In this document: in pieces, positions 37,056 through 50,040 of the stretch | Layout of the letters: each line of letters opens with the position of its first letter | Numbering within the stretch: position 1 is the stretch's first letter | DNA from: Capsicum annuum | Lineage: Eukaryota; Streptophyta; Magnoliopsida; Solanales; Solanaceae | Length of the DNA: 64,000 bases | Assembly (NCBI RefSeq): GCF_002878395.1 | Contig: NC_061119.1 | Span: 48,398,311-48,462,310 of the forward strand | Direction of reading: 5' to 3' | Made by a program: the position numbers and the translations under genes | The notes under the pieces: model-generated | What the model was told of the DNA's origin: nothing | Databases searched by the model: none | Seen by the model: only the letters and a program-made list of their open reading frames with translations

Positions 37056-38111
37056 TTAACTCGAATAAGGAGGTACTGCAGCAGCTTGAAAGCGAGCTTT
37101 GAAATAAGCAAGCAACTCATCTCTTGGAGGTAAATATTTTTTATTATCGCTGCAATCATTATATTCATCTCTCCAAGCACAAAAGTTTGGGTACTTTTCT
37201 CTTGTTACCAAATTATTAACTCCAGTTGCTTCTTCAAGAACTCCCATCCAAAGTCCCAAAAAATTTGCAGCAATATCAGCAAATCCAAATTTGTCACCAA
37301 CAAAAAATTTCTTATCCTTGAGCTCATTATCAAGAATTTTCAGCATCTCAGAAAGTTCCCCTTTAGCTTCGTATGATTTGTGAAAGAAACTTCTACCCAC
37401 TGCTGACCCCTGCAAAAATCATAACACTTAAGTTTTGACAAAATTTGTGGCCTAAACTTCAATTTAAAGCAAGTTAAATCGACTTTTGGCATAATTTGTG
37501 GCCTCAAATATGTCAAATTTTTTTTTATGGTTATAAATCACCTCATGACTAAATATAAAATAAAAAGTTTAAAATCAAGTTATTTTTAACTATAAAAAGT
37601 ATCATTCTATTTGAAACAAATTAGAAAAGAAAAAATACCAGTAAGACAAAGATAGCATTAGAAAATCGTTATATTATCTTCTGACATATAAATCTCTTAC
37701 ATGATTAAAAAGCTCATAAAAGATATATAGTCTAAAGTAAACGTGCTGAAATGACTAGAACGTTTTTTCAAATAAATGTAATATACATACTAAAGAACAT
37801 ACCTTATCGTCAATAAACTTAACCCAAAAACGAGCTACAGCGCGGTCGTAAGGGTCTTTAGGCAATATGGAAGGTCCTTCAAATGTCTCATCAATGTATT
37901 CAACAATTACCATTGATTCACAAATGGGCTTACCATTGTGAATTAGCACGGGGATTTTCTTCTGAATCGGGTTGGATTCAAGAAGTAGAGGGCTTTTATT
38001 TTGTAGATTTTGCTCTATAAATTCAAATTTCACCCCCTTAATCTTTAAGGCCCACTCAACTCTGTGACAAAAAGGGCTATACCAAAGTCCAAGCAACTTC
38101 ACTTCTGCCAT
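37056..38111 (-). CDS. Tau-class glutathione S-transferase, two exons (GSTU-A)
   Basis: Cytosolic detoxification enzyme that joins glutathione to electrophiles; tau is a plant-specific class. Exon 1 is 38,111-37,803 (103 codons) and exon 2 is 37,409-37,056 (117 codons plus stop). The 393-bp phase-0 intron has a GTATGT donor and a TTTTTGCAG acceptor. The product is 220 residues, normal for tau GSTs. The N-terminal thioredoxin-like domain has [14 protein letters not shown], with presumed catalytic Ser12, the KIPV cis-Pro at 54, and glutathione-binding Glu65-Ser66 ([12 protein letters not shown]). The C-terminal helical domain has [13 protein letters not shown] and FGFADIAAN. Cys15 replaces the more usual Ser after SPF. 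Its tandem partner GSTU-B lies upstream in the same orientation. Substrates cannot be told from sequence. Intact by eye. Confidence 0.93.
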
Positions 38112-39045
38112 CTCATAATTTTTGGTTCTACTATGTTTTCTTTAATATGTTGATGAATATTGTATTTTAGTTCTGATCTCTTGAATTTTGGTCTTCTTTT
38201 ATTAGGGAAAATGGAAAAGTGTCTTAGTTAAAAAGCTAAGGCAAAATTTCTTCTTTGACTAACTCAATTTTCAACTTCAATGTTGTGTATTGACTGAAGA
38301 CTTTTAAGTCTTAAAAATAAGTGGTAGTAGTTGAAGCTTGAAGGTTCTGTTTATGTTGACATGGGCGCAAATGAACATACAGTCGATTTTGGGACCCTCA
38401 TTTAAACCACGCGGCATAAGTTCATAAATGACTAATTTGTAGTGATTAGTTTAGCTCCATTGGACAGAAATTCCAAAAGTCCACGTTTGACGATCATAAG
38501 TTTTATTTGATGTTTGACATATTATAGGTGCAAATAAACTTTTGATATGTGTGTTAGAAGTTTGGTTTATCAAAAGCGTGTGTGCAAGTTTTGGCTTGTC
38601 AAGATTAAACTTTTGATATACATTAAAATTAAAGTTTGACTTGTCAGGTATACATTTATCTAAAGCGGTGATTTCGAAGGCAATTTGTGACTCGCTCTAG
38701 GTCAGGATATTGGTAAAACGCTCCGGGGCTCTTGTGTGGGGCTTAGTTTTGTGAGGTTTAAATACTAAGTGCCAATCACTGACCAATAAACAAAACAGTT
38801 ACACGAGACACTTGTGGTATGTGTGCTAGCTTTCTCTAACAAGTAATTTTATTTCAAAATTAAATTTAATATATAGAGTTAGTGAATCAAAAGTGACTGT
38901 AATATTACAAATTCATAATAAATCTTTTTTATATTTATATAGTTCAAGCCTGATTATTCAGTTGAATTCACAAAACTCGACCTAAATCCATCCTTATTTT
39001 TATCGTCACGGAAACTTGAAACTTCAGAGCTGAATAAGGAGGTGT
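38112..39045 (-). promoter_or_regulatory. GSTU-A upstream region
   Basis: Homologous to the region upstream of GSTU-B (39,983-40,670), showing that the duplicated unit included upstream DNA. At the place of the GSTU-B TATA box this copy has a weaker TAATAAAAG (minus strand, about 38,197-38,205). The part nearest 39,045 is the 3' flank of GSTU-B. No other gene is visible. Confidence 0.6.
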
Positions 39046-40054
<1,009 letters not shown>

Positions 40055-40063
40055 TTACGCTCC

Positions 40064-40073
40064 TTTTTATATA
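40064..40073 (-). promoter_or_regulatory. TATA box of GSTU-B
   Basis: The minus strand reads TATATAAAAAGG about 82 bases before the ATG. The equivalent site of GSTU-A is degenerate. Confidence 0.7.
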
Positions 40074-40306
40074 GGAAAATATTTAGGAAGTATCAATGAA
40101 ACCAAGCAAATGCAAATTTTCTTCTTTGACAAGTCAATTTGTAAGTTTAACATTGTATATTGGCCGAAGATATTTAGTAAGATAAGTCTTAGATAAGTGG
40201 TAGAGGTTGAAGGTTCCATTTATGTTGATTGGAGCGGTTTTGTAGTGATTAGTTTGGCTACTTAGATGGAAATTCCAAAAATTAACGTCTAAGATTATAA
40301 ATTTTA

Positions 40307-40554
40307 CTACCTCCGTCCTTTTATGTGTCGTCATTTGATTAGATATGGAGTTTAAGAAATAACGAAAGACTTGGTAATGTTTATCAAATTGTTCTTTATT
40401 AAAAAATATGTTAATCTCTTTTTTTAATTAAGTGGTACCAATAAGGATAAAAGTAAAATTGTATCCTTAAATAATTGGCAAATAAGGAAAGATGACATTC
40501 TTTTTTAAACGGATTAAAAAGAAAATGATAACACATAAAATGGGACGAAGAGAA
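40307..40554. mobile_element. Stowaway-like MITE, 248 bp, in the GSTU-B upstream region
   Basis: The left terminal repeat CTACCTCCGTCCTTTTATGT pairs with the right terminal ACATAAAATGGGACGAAGAG read in reverse. Flanking TA on each side (40,305-40,306 and 40,555-40,556) is the Tc1/mariner-type target duplication. Non-coding and AT-rich. The homologous upstream region of GSTU-A near 38,509 lacks it, giving an empty-site comparison. Confidence 0.8.
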
Positions 40555-40667
40555 TATCTTAAATTTGGCATATTATATGTGCAAGTACATTTTTTACGTA
40601 TGTTTTAGAAGTTTGGACAGTCACTATCGAACTCCAAACTTCCGCATATACATAAGTTTGGTTTGCC

Positions 40668-40711
40668 ATGAGAAGAATTGGGCTTTTGTTCTGTAGATCT
40701 TCTATGAATTC
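40668..40711 (-). pseudogene. Third GSTU copy, internal exon 1 fragment (left of CACTA)
   Basis: The minus strand encodes FIEDLQNKSPIL, matching residues 31-43 of GSTU-A/B exon 1. The match begins about 40,668, where the rest of the gene (end of exon 1, intron, exon 2) is already missing and sequence similar to the GSTU upstream region takes over. It ends at the TTC target duplication 40,709-40,711, where the CACTA element starts. The matching first half is at 62,794-62,880. Confidence 0.85.
40709..40711. other. Left target-site duplication of the CACTA (TTC)
   Basis: TTC immediately before CACTACTAAAA; matched by TTC at 62,791-62,793. Confidence 0.85.
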
Positions 40712-40724
40712 CACTACTAAAATA

Positions 40725-41110
40725 ATCGGTAAAACCAATCACAAGATGTGGTCAGAAAAAATCGACCACACGTAGTCGCTTTTATATTTTAAAAAATTAA
40801 AATAATTATTACAAAAATTTTTATAATAATAATTATTTATTTAACAAATAAAAATTTAAAAAAAAATAACAAAACCAACCATCAGTGATCGATTTTTTAA
40901 AAAGAAATATAATTAAAAAATATTTATAAGTGGTCGGTTTTAAAAGTTCTTTTTAAATTTATTTTTAAAAAAACCAATCATAAGTGGTCGGTTTTTATAT
41001 TAAAAAAATAAAAAAATACTTAAAAAAGCCGACCACAAGTGGTCGGTTTTCTAATTAAAATAAATAAAATAATTTAAAAAACGGATCACTTGTGATCGGT
41101 TTATAAAGTA
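40725..41110. repeat. Left subterminal palindromes of the CACTA
   Basis: At least six imperfect copies of an ACCGACCACAAGTGGTCGGT-type palindrome, some full (41,023-41,046) and some half sites, separated by AT-rich spacers of 40-60 bases. In En/Spm elements subterminal repeats bind TnpA; here that role is inference from position and symmetry. A further copy (TCGACCACACGTGGTCGGTT) lies at about 42,627. Confidence 0.85.
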
Positions 41111-41119
41111 AAAATATTA

Positions 41120-42540
41120 AAAATTAAATAATTTTAAGTAACACCTAATTATATATATAATGAAAATCTAATATATTAAGCTAATCAAATATAATTAATC
41201 GATCACTAATCTAAGTATGTATAAGAAACACATAGCATTATATTATTGGATAATATACTTATATACGTATGTGATGTATATAATACGTATTTTGAAACTG
41301 ATATAATCGATAGTGTGTATATATGTGTAGGTATATGTATATATATATAATATATACATATTATATAGCGACGGTATATTAATGACATAAGATAAATCAA
41401 CCGATAATTTATTTGAGTATATGTGAAATACAATGGGGTAGTAAAATCGGGTATATGATGTATATAGTACGTATATGAAATACGTCGCATTATATTATTG
41501 TATAAGATACTCGTGTACGTATGTGATGAATATAGTACGTATTGATATAGTCGATAATGTGTATCTATATATATATAGTATATACATATTATATAGTGAA
41601 GGTATATATATTTAATGACATAAGATAAACCAACCAATAACTCAACTAAGTTTCTGTGAAATACGTTATATATTATTATGGGGTAGTAAAATCGGGTATG
41701 TGATGTATATAGTATGTATTTGAATGTTGATAGCCAATTGAATATATTTATATATACGTATATCTCGTGTAGTGATGAAATAGATATACTATTTTGTGTC
41801 AATATAATGTAAACACACATATATTGTTAAAGTTGTAATAACGTAAGACAAGTATTACGAGGTATATAGGGTGGGGAGGAAGTAGGGAAAGGAGACAGAA
41901 AATTGAATCATGAAACTGGCATTTACTTACCATTTGCTTTGAATTTTGAATTTTAAATGACCGCTAAATTTTGGCAGTGAATTTGAGTTTTTTCGCTTAA
42001 AATTTTTATATATGAGTATATGTGAAATACTTTGAATATTATTATGGGGTAGAAAAATTGTGTATGTGATATTTATATTATGTCTTTAAACGGTGATAGA
42101 CAATTGAATATATGTATATATACATATATCTCGTGTAGTGACATATGCAGTAATCGAAAGCTCGATAACTGAATCTATATATCAAAATATTTTGAATAAT
42201 ACATTGATATCATACTATTGAAGAAATAGATATACTATTTTGTGTCAATGTAGATACACGTATATTATTGAAGTTGTAATAATGTAAGACGTCGATAATT
42301 TATCTGATTAACACGTGTGTATATATATATATATAATATCATAATTAAAGCTAATGAACCAAAAATTTATCGTAATTTGCGAAATTCATTGATATTATTA
42401 TAGGATAGAGGAAATATACTACTCGTGTTAATGTGATGATAAAATAACTAATTATCTGATTTATATATATACACATTGTATTAAATTAATTGACTATTGT
42501 TATAAATATTGTAGCATTTATTTAAAAAATTAATTAATTA
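41120..42540. repeat. AT-rich diverged repeats inside the CACTA left arm
   Basis: Motifs such as GTATGTGATGTATATAGTACG, GACATAAGATAAACCAACC and ATTATGGGGTAGTAAAATCGGG recur about every 200-350 bases (near 41,260, 41,455, 41,690 and 42,050), so this looks like 3-4 diverged tandem units. The long minus-strand open frame at 41,206-41,820 is a by-product of these repeats and encodes nothing recognisable. Confidence 0.65.
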
Positions 42541-42699
42541 AAAATTAATTTTAATTTATTAATTTATTTTAATTTATTAATTATAGTTTATTAAAATTTA
42601 ATTTATCAAAAATATTTTTAGAAAATCGACCACACGTGGTCGGTTTTAATGTAAAATAAAAAAAATAAAAACAATTTATAAACCGACCAAACCCACCCA

Positions 42700-42955
42700 A
42701 ATAATTAACTTTCTCAATTGGTATACACAAAAAAATGGGAAACAACATACACACACAAATACTTAACCCGCATACACACACAAACACATACTGACACTCG
42801 AAATCAGTCGAACAAGTGGGTTCTCGTAGAAAATCTTGATTTCTCCAACTCAAGTAAGTAAGAATGTGAGATTTGTTGACCTTATTTTGAGTTAACTTCA
42901 CTTTATTTTGAATTTTGAAACCCTAGTTCTTATGTTTTGGTTGAAAATGGGGAAA
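42700..42955 (+). promoter_or_regulatory. Possible leader exon of the CACTA transposase gene
   Basis: A less AT-rich stretch after the last left palindrome contains a plausible splice donor in CAACTCAAGTAAGTAAG (GT at about 42,850) and a CCCTAG-containing leader. The transposase coding region starts far to the right. In En/Spm the transcript starts near the left end and has a long first intron; I infer the same here. Not proven by sequence. Confidence 0.35.
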
Positions 42956-45525
42956 TGTCACGCCCCAAAATCCCATCGGGCCGGACTGGCACCCGAAGCC
43001 GAGAAGGCCCGGGAGAACCCGTTCAAATACCTGTACTTTCACTTACATGTCACCAAAAAAATTGGACAGCACTTCATTGCATATAGAAAGGTCTAATTAC
43101 CTGTATCAGCACAACACGCACAAATATATATATATAATACTTGGCCGTCGGGGCCACCACATATACAAATATAACGTTACTATATAAACTTCCATGACTT
43201 TACCCTTCCTTATGTCTACAAAGCCTCTAGGATATACATGACATAACTAGGGTCGGGATAAACCCCCGCCCACACATGACTCATGTACAATAACAAAACA
43301 TAAGGAACCGACTCAGAAAGCTCCGAAGCAAACTGGAGCTCACCAACAATAGTTGTATGACCTGGCTCCTACTTGTGCGGTGTATAAGCTGAGGTACCTG
43401 TGCCTGCAGCATGAAATGCAGGTCCCCCGTGAGGGACGTCAGTACGAAATATATACTGAGTATGTAAAGCTGTAAATAATCACATATGATATAGGAGCTC
43501 AATAGAAACCAGAAACAAGTGAATAAGTCGTAATAGGAGTGGACCACACTTACTAGAACTTGTGACAACCTGTACATTGTATTTATTCAATCACTTTACC
43601 TTCGTTCTTATCGTCTTTGTAATCATTACTGTACTGTACTGTGACCATTAGGATGCCTCCAGTACATATCAACTGGGATCGACCCATGCTAGGCTTATGC
43701 CCCTGGGATACCACCCATAAACACATGAAATAGGGATCGACCCATGCTAGGCTTATGCCCCTGGGATACCACCCGATAAGAGAGAACTCCCATCACTTAG
43801 TTCAATTAATCTTTGAGATTGTTATTTCGGTCGCCACCACATTTTTGATACTTTGAAACAATGATACATCAATAGGAACCAAGTAATAGACCTTCTATAC
43901 AATAACGATGTAATAAAGACTCATTGGTACATCAACAATATGTTTCAGAATCATCAATATCACAACAATGAAATAAGAGCCTTTTGGTATATCAATGAAA
44001 CATTTTGACACTTTATAGAATGGAAACAACTTCGTTGGTAACGTAGAACAATACATGTTTTAGGACAACCTCGGAATCTTACTTGATGGAACATTGGTGT
44101 TTTCATGCCAAAGAACATTGTTAGAGTATGCTTTACATACCTCGTTGTAGATTCAGATACCAATTCAACACAACTTCCCGCCTTTACAAATCACTTATCT
44201 ACAATGAAATGTTTGGCATCTAGTATTAGCAACCCAACACCACAATTCTCTTCCATAATTCCATACTACCAATATTTGCAAAACATTCCAAAAACCAACT
44301 TGAACAATAGGTTTATGTGTGTATATATATATAATCATCATTTCAATACCACATCATCAATACCACATCATCACCCCAAATTCCTTCACAATTTAACATA
44401 ATCCAACCATGCACAAGAATAATCCAACATCATTTCCAATCATCTTTCAACAACAATCAAATAACATACTTCTTATGCTCACATGCATATATATATATAT
44501 ATACATATCCATATAAATAACACCGACATAATTTACATCCTTACCAAAAAAATGGCCCTTTTGATTTCGAAGTCCTGTTGGCACAAATAAGGGGTGCTTC
44601 TCGAAGCCCTTGAGACGGTGAACACAACTACGGAATCAATTTGGATTTTCTACGGTTGAATCACAAGATAATTGGAGTTGAAATTTGGCTAGGGTTTCTT
44701 AGTTTCAATAACTTGATGATAATTGATGGATATGAGACTAATTATATGTATATAATGACCAATTTTCGTCCATGAGGTGATGGAAAATGACCATATTTCC
44801 CTTAAAAATTTAAGTAAATCCGAATCTGTCCATGGTGGACTGTTTTGATAGGCTAAAGTAAATCGGCCATAACTCTTTGCTCCGATATCGGATTTGGGTG
44901 AAATTGGTATCGTTAGAAAGATAATTCAAAGGTATTTCATTTAATATAAAGTAGGCCACCCAGTTCGTCCTGTACAAGTAGTTATGATCGTTTGAAGTTG
45001 ACCCTAAAAATCTATTTTGAGAGGCTGAAGTAAAACGAGTATAACTCCTTGCTCAGATGTTGGATTTGGATGAAACCAATTGCATTGGAAAGAAGACTCA
45101 AAAATCTTTCTTTTGATATGTGGTATCTCTCCCAGTTCATTATATTGAGGGAGTTATGATCGTTCAAAGTTGACCCAAAAAACTGGCAGGCCTCAGTAGT
45201 TTTCCTGCACATTTACTGTTCACATCCCGGCCACCGTTTTAAAGTTTCGAACGTGCTCGCTTATATCCGAAACTTATCCGTTTTTGGAAATCTTTATATC
45301 GTTGGAAAGCTTATTCAATAACCTTCGTATGGAACCATCGACGGGAAAATTCCGGTATAAATAAAGTCGATTCCTATACACATATAATCAAACTATACAC
45401 TTGAAACCATCTCAAAATAATCAATACTCATACTTAAACTCATATATACCTAACTTAGGATCAATACATATACTCCAACACATATAACAATGACTAATGC
45501 ACGTAATTAAGTACGGGGTGTTACA
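42956..45525 (-). mobile_element. Solo Gypsy LTR, 2,570 bp, perfect target duplication
   Basis: Ends TGTCACGCCCC and GGGGTGTTACA form the TG...CA termini. It is flanked by GGAAA on both sides (42,951-42,955 and 45,526-45,530), a perfect 5-bp duplication. The orientation is minus: its reverse complement starts TGTAACACCCCG, and a block around 44,900-45,000 is the reverse of the Gypsy-2 U3 near 23,900-24,000. A 58-bp internal tandem duplication (ATGCTAGGCTTATGCCCCTG) lies at 43,675-43,776. No internal retroelement genes, so it is the product of LTR-LTR recombination. Confidence 0.92.
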
Positions 45526-45530
45526 GGAAA

Positions 45531-45909
45531 TTGGGGATAAATTTGAATGTAGTATGGATTGTGTAGGTTATGTGAACTGAAATGAGTAATATCTTGCATA
45601 GAGTTGATAGGTATTTTGAAGAAAATTGCTCTAGTCTATCTTTTAATTTGCTAAGCTCATCATTTTCGATATTGGAGCTTTCCATGAGAGAATCTATAAG
45701 CAGATTGAAGCTGCCATTTTGAAATAACAAGAAATTAAGGAAAATATCAAAGGTATGTTGACATAGTGGAGTCGTGTGAGGCCTTGTGCGATTCACTATT
45801 ATCGTTATCTTCCTTTCATTGTTCATATTGAAGTCTAGTGAAGCCGTATATGGCCTTGTACGATTCACTAGCATTGTTCTTGACATCTTGTTGGTCTTGT
45901 TGACATTTT
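45531..45909. other. CACTA internal spacer
   Basis: Sequence between the solo LTR and the minisatellite. It contains a roughly 60-bp imperfect repeat around GTGAGGCCTTGTGCGATTCACT (about 45,775 and 45,840). No gene recognised. Confidence 0.4.
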
Positions 45910-46868
45910 ATTTTGAATGTGGTTTTGTTTTGATACTTAGTTGGTTGAAAATGATTAAGTTTAGGAACTTTAAAGGGGATTTTTTGGTTTTGAATGTGGT
46001 TTTGTTTTGATACTTAGTTGGTTGAAAATGGTTAAGTTTAGAGACTTTAAAGGGGATTTTTTTATTTTGAATGTGGTTTTGTTTTGATACTTAGTTGGTC
46101 GAAAATGGTTAAGTGTAGGGACTTTAAAGAGGATTTTTTTTGTTTTGAATGTGGTTTGGTAAGTGACTTAGTTGCTTGAAAATGGTTAAGTGTAGGAACT
46201 TTAAAGGAGATTTTTTTGTTTTGAATGTGGTTTGGTAGGTAACTTAGTCACTTGAATATGGTTAAGTTTAGGAACTTTAAAGGGGATTTTTTAATTTTGA
46301 ATGTGGTTTTGTTTTGATACTTGGTTGAAAATGGTTAAGTGTAGGGACTTTAAAGGGGATTTTTTGGTTTTGAATTTGGTTTGATAGGTGACTTAGTTGC
46401 TTGAAAATGGTTAAGTTTAGGGACTTTAAAGGGGATTTTTTTGTTTTGAATGTAGTTTGTTAGGTGACTTAGTTGCTTGAAAATGGTTCACTTTAGGGAC
46501 TTTAAAGGGGATTTTTTTATTTTGAATGTGGTTTGGTAGGTGACTTAGTTGGTTAAAAATGGTTAAGTCTAGGGACATTGAAGGGGATTTTGTGTTTTGA
46601 ATGTGGTTTGGCAAGTGACTTAGTTGGTTGAAAATGATAAATTGTAGGGACTTTAAAGGAAATTTTTTTGTTTTGAATGTGGTTTGGTAGGTGACTTAGT
46701 TGCTTGAAAATGGTTAAGTTTAGGGACTTTAAAGGAGATTTTTTTGTTTTGAATGTGGTTTGGTAGGAGTCTTAGTAGGTTGAAAGTGGTTAAGTCTAGG
46801 GACTTTGAAGGGAATTTTCCATTTTGAAAGTGATTTTGTTTTGATACTTAGTTGGTTGAAAATGGTTA
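45910..46868. repeat. 76-bp minisatellite of the CACTA, left block, about 12 copies
   Basis: Units contain TTGAATGTGGTTT, CTTAGTTG(G/C)TTGAAAATGG and AGGGACTTTAAAGGGGATTT. The GACTTTAAAG landmark recurs near 45,966, 46,041, 46,119, 46,195, 46,271, 46,345 and onward, giving a period of about 76 bases. Two variants alternate: GGTTTTGTTTTGATACTTAG and GGTTTGGTAGGTGACTTAG. The array is broken by Gypsy-3 and resumes at 54,957. Confidence 0.95.
46864..46868. other. Left target-site duplication of Gypsy-3 (GGTTA)
   Basis: GGTTA before the LTR start; the partner at 54,957-54,961 is GGTTG, 4 of 5 identical. The minisatellite consensus GGTTAAGTGTAGGG shows the uninterrupted target. Confidence 0.8.
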
Positions 46869-49817
46869 TGTAAGACCCCATAAAATTTCGTAGTCATTAG
46901 AGCTTCTAAAGCGTGCAAAGAAAGCCTTAACACTTAGAAAATTGGACCAAGAGTTGGAACCTTCTTTATTTCATAAGCCTTCAAACTTTAATGAACTATT
47001 TCGCGACCTTCTTGACCATCGATTTTTGATTTTCAAGTTGGATTGCGATGGGGCAAGGTCATAGTACATTCCGGGTGAGTTTCGGAATTTTCGGAATCCG
47101 TTTAGAGCACAGTTGAATTTCGAACCAGTAGCTAAAGGCTATAAGAAGGCGCAGCCTTGGTTGTAGCCTTTGTGTTAAAGGCTCTAACCAAGGCTCCACT
47201 CTGGCTGTAGCCTTTATTGGAAAGACTATAGCAAGGTGTCGCCCTTCCTAGAGCCTTTGTGCCTAGTTTTCAGCATTCTACCTCCCTGTTCTCTCAAGGG
47301 TAATTTGGTAAATTTTCACCCCTTATATAAGTCCATTAACACGGGATTTGGCCTCATTTAACCCAAAAATACCAGTTTTCTATCAAAAATATTCAAGAAC
47401 AAGAGCTAAGGTTCCTAAATAAAGATCCCAATTATCAAGATTCCTCCGTTAGCATTTCAAGAATCATATAGTAAGGTATGCAATTGTTGATTTTTAGGTT
47501 CCTTCCACCCAAGAAGGTCAAGAATCCCTTTCAAGATTTTAAAGTTTATGTTTTTATGAGATTTCATGATTTATGTGTATTGAATTTCATGCTTATGTAT
47601 TGTTGAGTTTTAATTCATGATTTAGATACAAAGTTCTAAGTTTTGATCCTAGTATGTGATAATTATATTATGTTCATGAAAAGCCCCTTCAAGTTGCATG
47701 TTGAATGGTGTATTTATGATAATTAGATGTAGAAATTGTTGGATAACCAAAGCATGCTACCCCTATGTTTGATAAAATATTTATGTGAAGGAATTAGATC
47801 CATTATAACATATTGACAAGAAATCCCAATTAGGTATAAGCCCATGCATGACAAGTGTTTATTGAAAAGCCTTAGTGAATGAATTGTGACATGTTAGCAT
47901 GAAATCCCTTAATTATGTGCTATGTAATGCATGATAAGTGTTTGCTGCCAGACCTTGTTAAATGAAGTATGAGCCAATAGCATGTATCCCTAGACTATTA
48001 TATGTTTGTGATTCCCTAGTGCTTGAAGAGATGTTTTAATGATTGTAATAGCGAATGAAAGTCTATGGTCATGATTATTCAAATATGGTTATGTTTTACT
48101 TTTATGTCATCGAGTACTGAGGTATTTATACCCAAAATTAGCTGCTTGTCTAGAGTCGAGTCAGTCTCAAGGTTATCTCAGTCGTGTTATGACCAGTAGA
48201 ATTCAGTTAGTCACAGATCTTAGGAAAAATTCAAGATAATTTCAATATCATTAGCACTCCAGCTTCAGCTCAGTACTCAACTCAGATCTTAGTAGTATTC
48301 ATGGATCCCGTTCAGGCCTCAGTTAAAATCAAGTAATCAATTTAGAACTCAGTAGCATTCATAAGACCTCGAATTTTGGTAATATTTTATCTGTCTTCGG
48401 AGTCAAGTGAACTCAGCTTAGCTTAGTTTATCAGTGCGATCAGTAACAGATTTAGCTCAGTCTAGTACAATTTAAGAAAATAAATCAGTTTAGAGTCTTT
48501 CAGTTGGGAGTAGGAGTTAGAACCGAGCGAACCTTAGGATGGGGGCTCACCCGTCAGATAGGACTGAGATCCCTAGGAGCAATCCATAAATTCTAGAACT
48601 ACGTATCCAGCATAGGTATGAGATGTCACCCGCTAAATAGGACTGGTATACTCAGGGGTTACCCGTTAGATAGGACTGATCCCAGGAGTCACCCATTAGA
48701 AAGGACCGACTCCACAAAGTTGCCTTTACCCGTGGCACGATTCTGACACCCTTCCAACTGGGGTAATAGGTTGGACCCCAACTTAGCTATAAGGGGAATA
48801 TCGGTTAGATAAATACTTCCCACAGTCTCATTTTCAGAATCAGTCTCAGTGAAAGAACTCAGCTCAGTAGTACAGATTCAGAACTGCTAGATACAGTCAA
48901 ACCTTAACATATCAGCAGATTCAGAGATCACCCGCTAGACAGGACTGATCTCAAAGTTAGTCAATCAATCTTATTATCAGTATGTTTCATAGATCACCCA
49001 TTAGAGGGGACTGATCTCAGACTAAGTTAAAATCATTTCATTATCATTATGTTTAGAGATCACCAGCTAGGTAGTACTGATCTCATATTTACTTAAGTAC
49101 TCTCATGATTATTATATGCAAAGCTCATCCATTAGATAAGACTTATCTCAGCCTCAGTACCTATTTACCAATATCAAAAGATTCAGTTATTTAGTATTTC
49201 AGTATTAGTAGTAAGTTCAGACGTTAGTAAAGCAATATTTGAGTCTCAGTATTCAGTGTCGCGATGATTTCAGTTATGGTTTGTGCATTCATGCATATGT
49301 CCCCATTCAGTACTCTCATGTTGTTCAGGTTAAGTAATTGTTCATGCATAAGTCCTTGAATTTAGACTTACCCTACGTACAGACACATTTGCACTATGAT
49401 GTTTTACTTCACACTATAGGTTCAGAAGCATGAGATCCAGAGCACCCTTAGCAGTTCAGTTCCAGTCAGCAGCAGTAGACGTAGCAGTGAGTCCTTTTCA
49501 TTCGAGGATGATCCTTATCTTATTATTGTATTAAATTTAGTTTATTTTTAGTAGACAAAGTTAGTTGGGGGTGTATCCCATCAACTCCATAGATCAGATA
49601 GTTAGAGGATTTTCAGTCAGATATATCAGTATTTCGTTTTTGGTTTTGAGTATTTTAGACGTTTTGAACGTTATGGAAAGTTTCCTCCAGTTTTCCATAC
49701 TTATTATATTATATTATGCAGTGCTCAGGTACAAATATCATTAGAGCGTTAGCTTGTGGTCCCTTGGGATCATGAGCACCGTGTGGCATACCGGTTATAG
49801 AAAATTGGGATGTTACA
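46869..49817 (+). repeat. Gypsy-3 5' LTR, 2,949 bp
   Basis: Starts TGTAAGACCCC and ends GGGATGTTACA, followed by the primer binding site. It matches 51,989-54,956 almost throughout, with a few mismatches per hundred. The U3 carries AAAGGCTATA/TAGCCTTT palindromes (47,128-47,265). From 48,600 to 49,150 a motif like CACCCGCTAGACAGGACTGA is reiterated. Confidence 0.93.
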
Positions 49818-49820
49818 AAC

Positions 49821-49834
49821 TTGGCATCAGAGCC
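49821..49834 (+). other. Gypsy-3 primer binding site
   Basis: TTGGCATCAGAGCC matches the tRNA-iMet-complementary TGGTATCAGAGC with one change, three bases after the LTR end. This is the best preserved primer site in the window. Confidence 0.85.
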
Positions 49835-50040
49835 TAAGGTTCAATAGTGTCCTAGGAAGTCTAAAAGCTGCATCTAGTAGAGTCTTGTACATGGGTGTGT
49901 TGTGCACCATACTTATGTGTAGGAGGCTATAAGATGTTTTAGGAACAGTCTCCTCTTCTTTCAGTATTCATGTTGTACTAGAAAGTATGAGTTCCAGTTA
50001 ATTCTCAGTCTAATCCATTTCTCACTTTCATTTACAGAAT

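Noticed and set aside
41206..41820. Minus-strand open frame of 204 codons
   Set aside because: It lies in the AT-rich repeat region of the CACTA left arm, is made of repeated Tyr/Ile/His-rich segments derived from the repeats, and has no recognisable domain.
43675..43776. Direct repeats that could suggest a CRISPR-like array
   Set aside because: Only two copies, 58 bp apart, inside a solo LTR of a plant genome; a simple tandem duplication.
46426..46614. Repetitive minus-strand frame suggesting a repeat protein
   Set aside because: It is a translation of the 76-bp minisatellite; 76 is not a multiple of three, so no stable repeat protein results.
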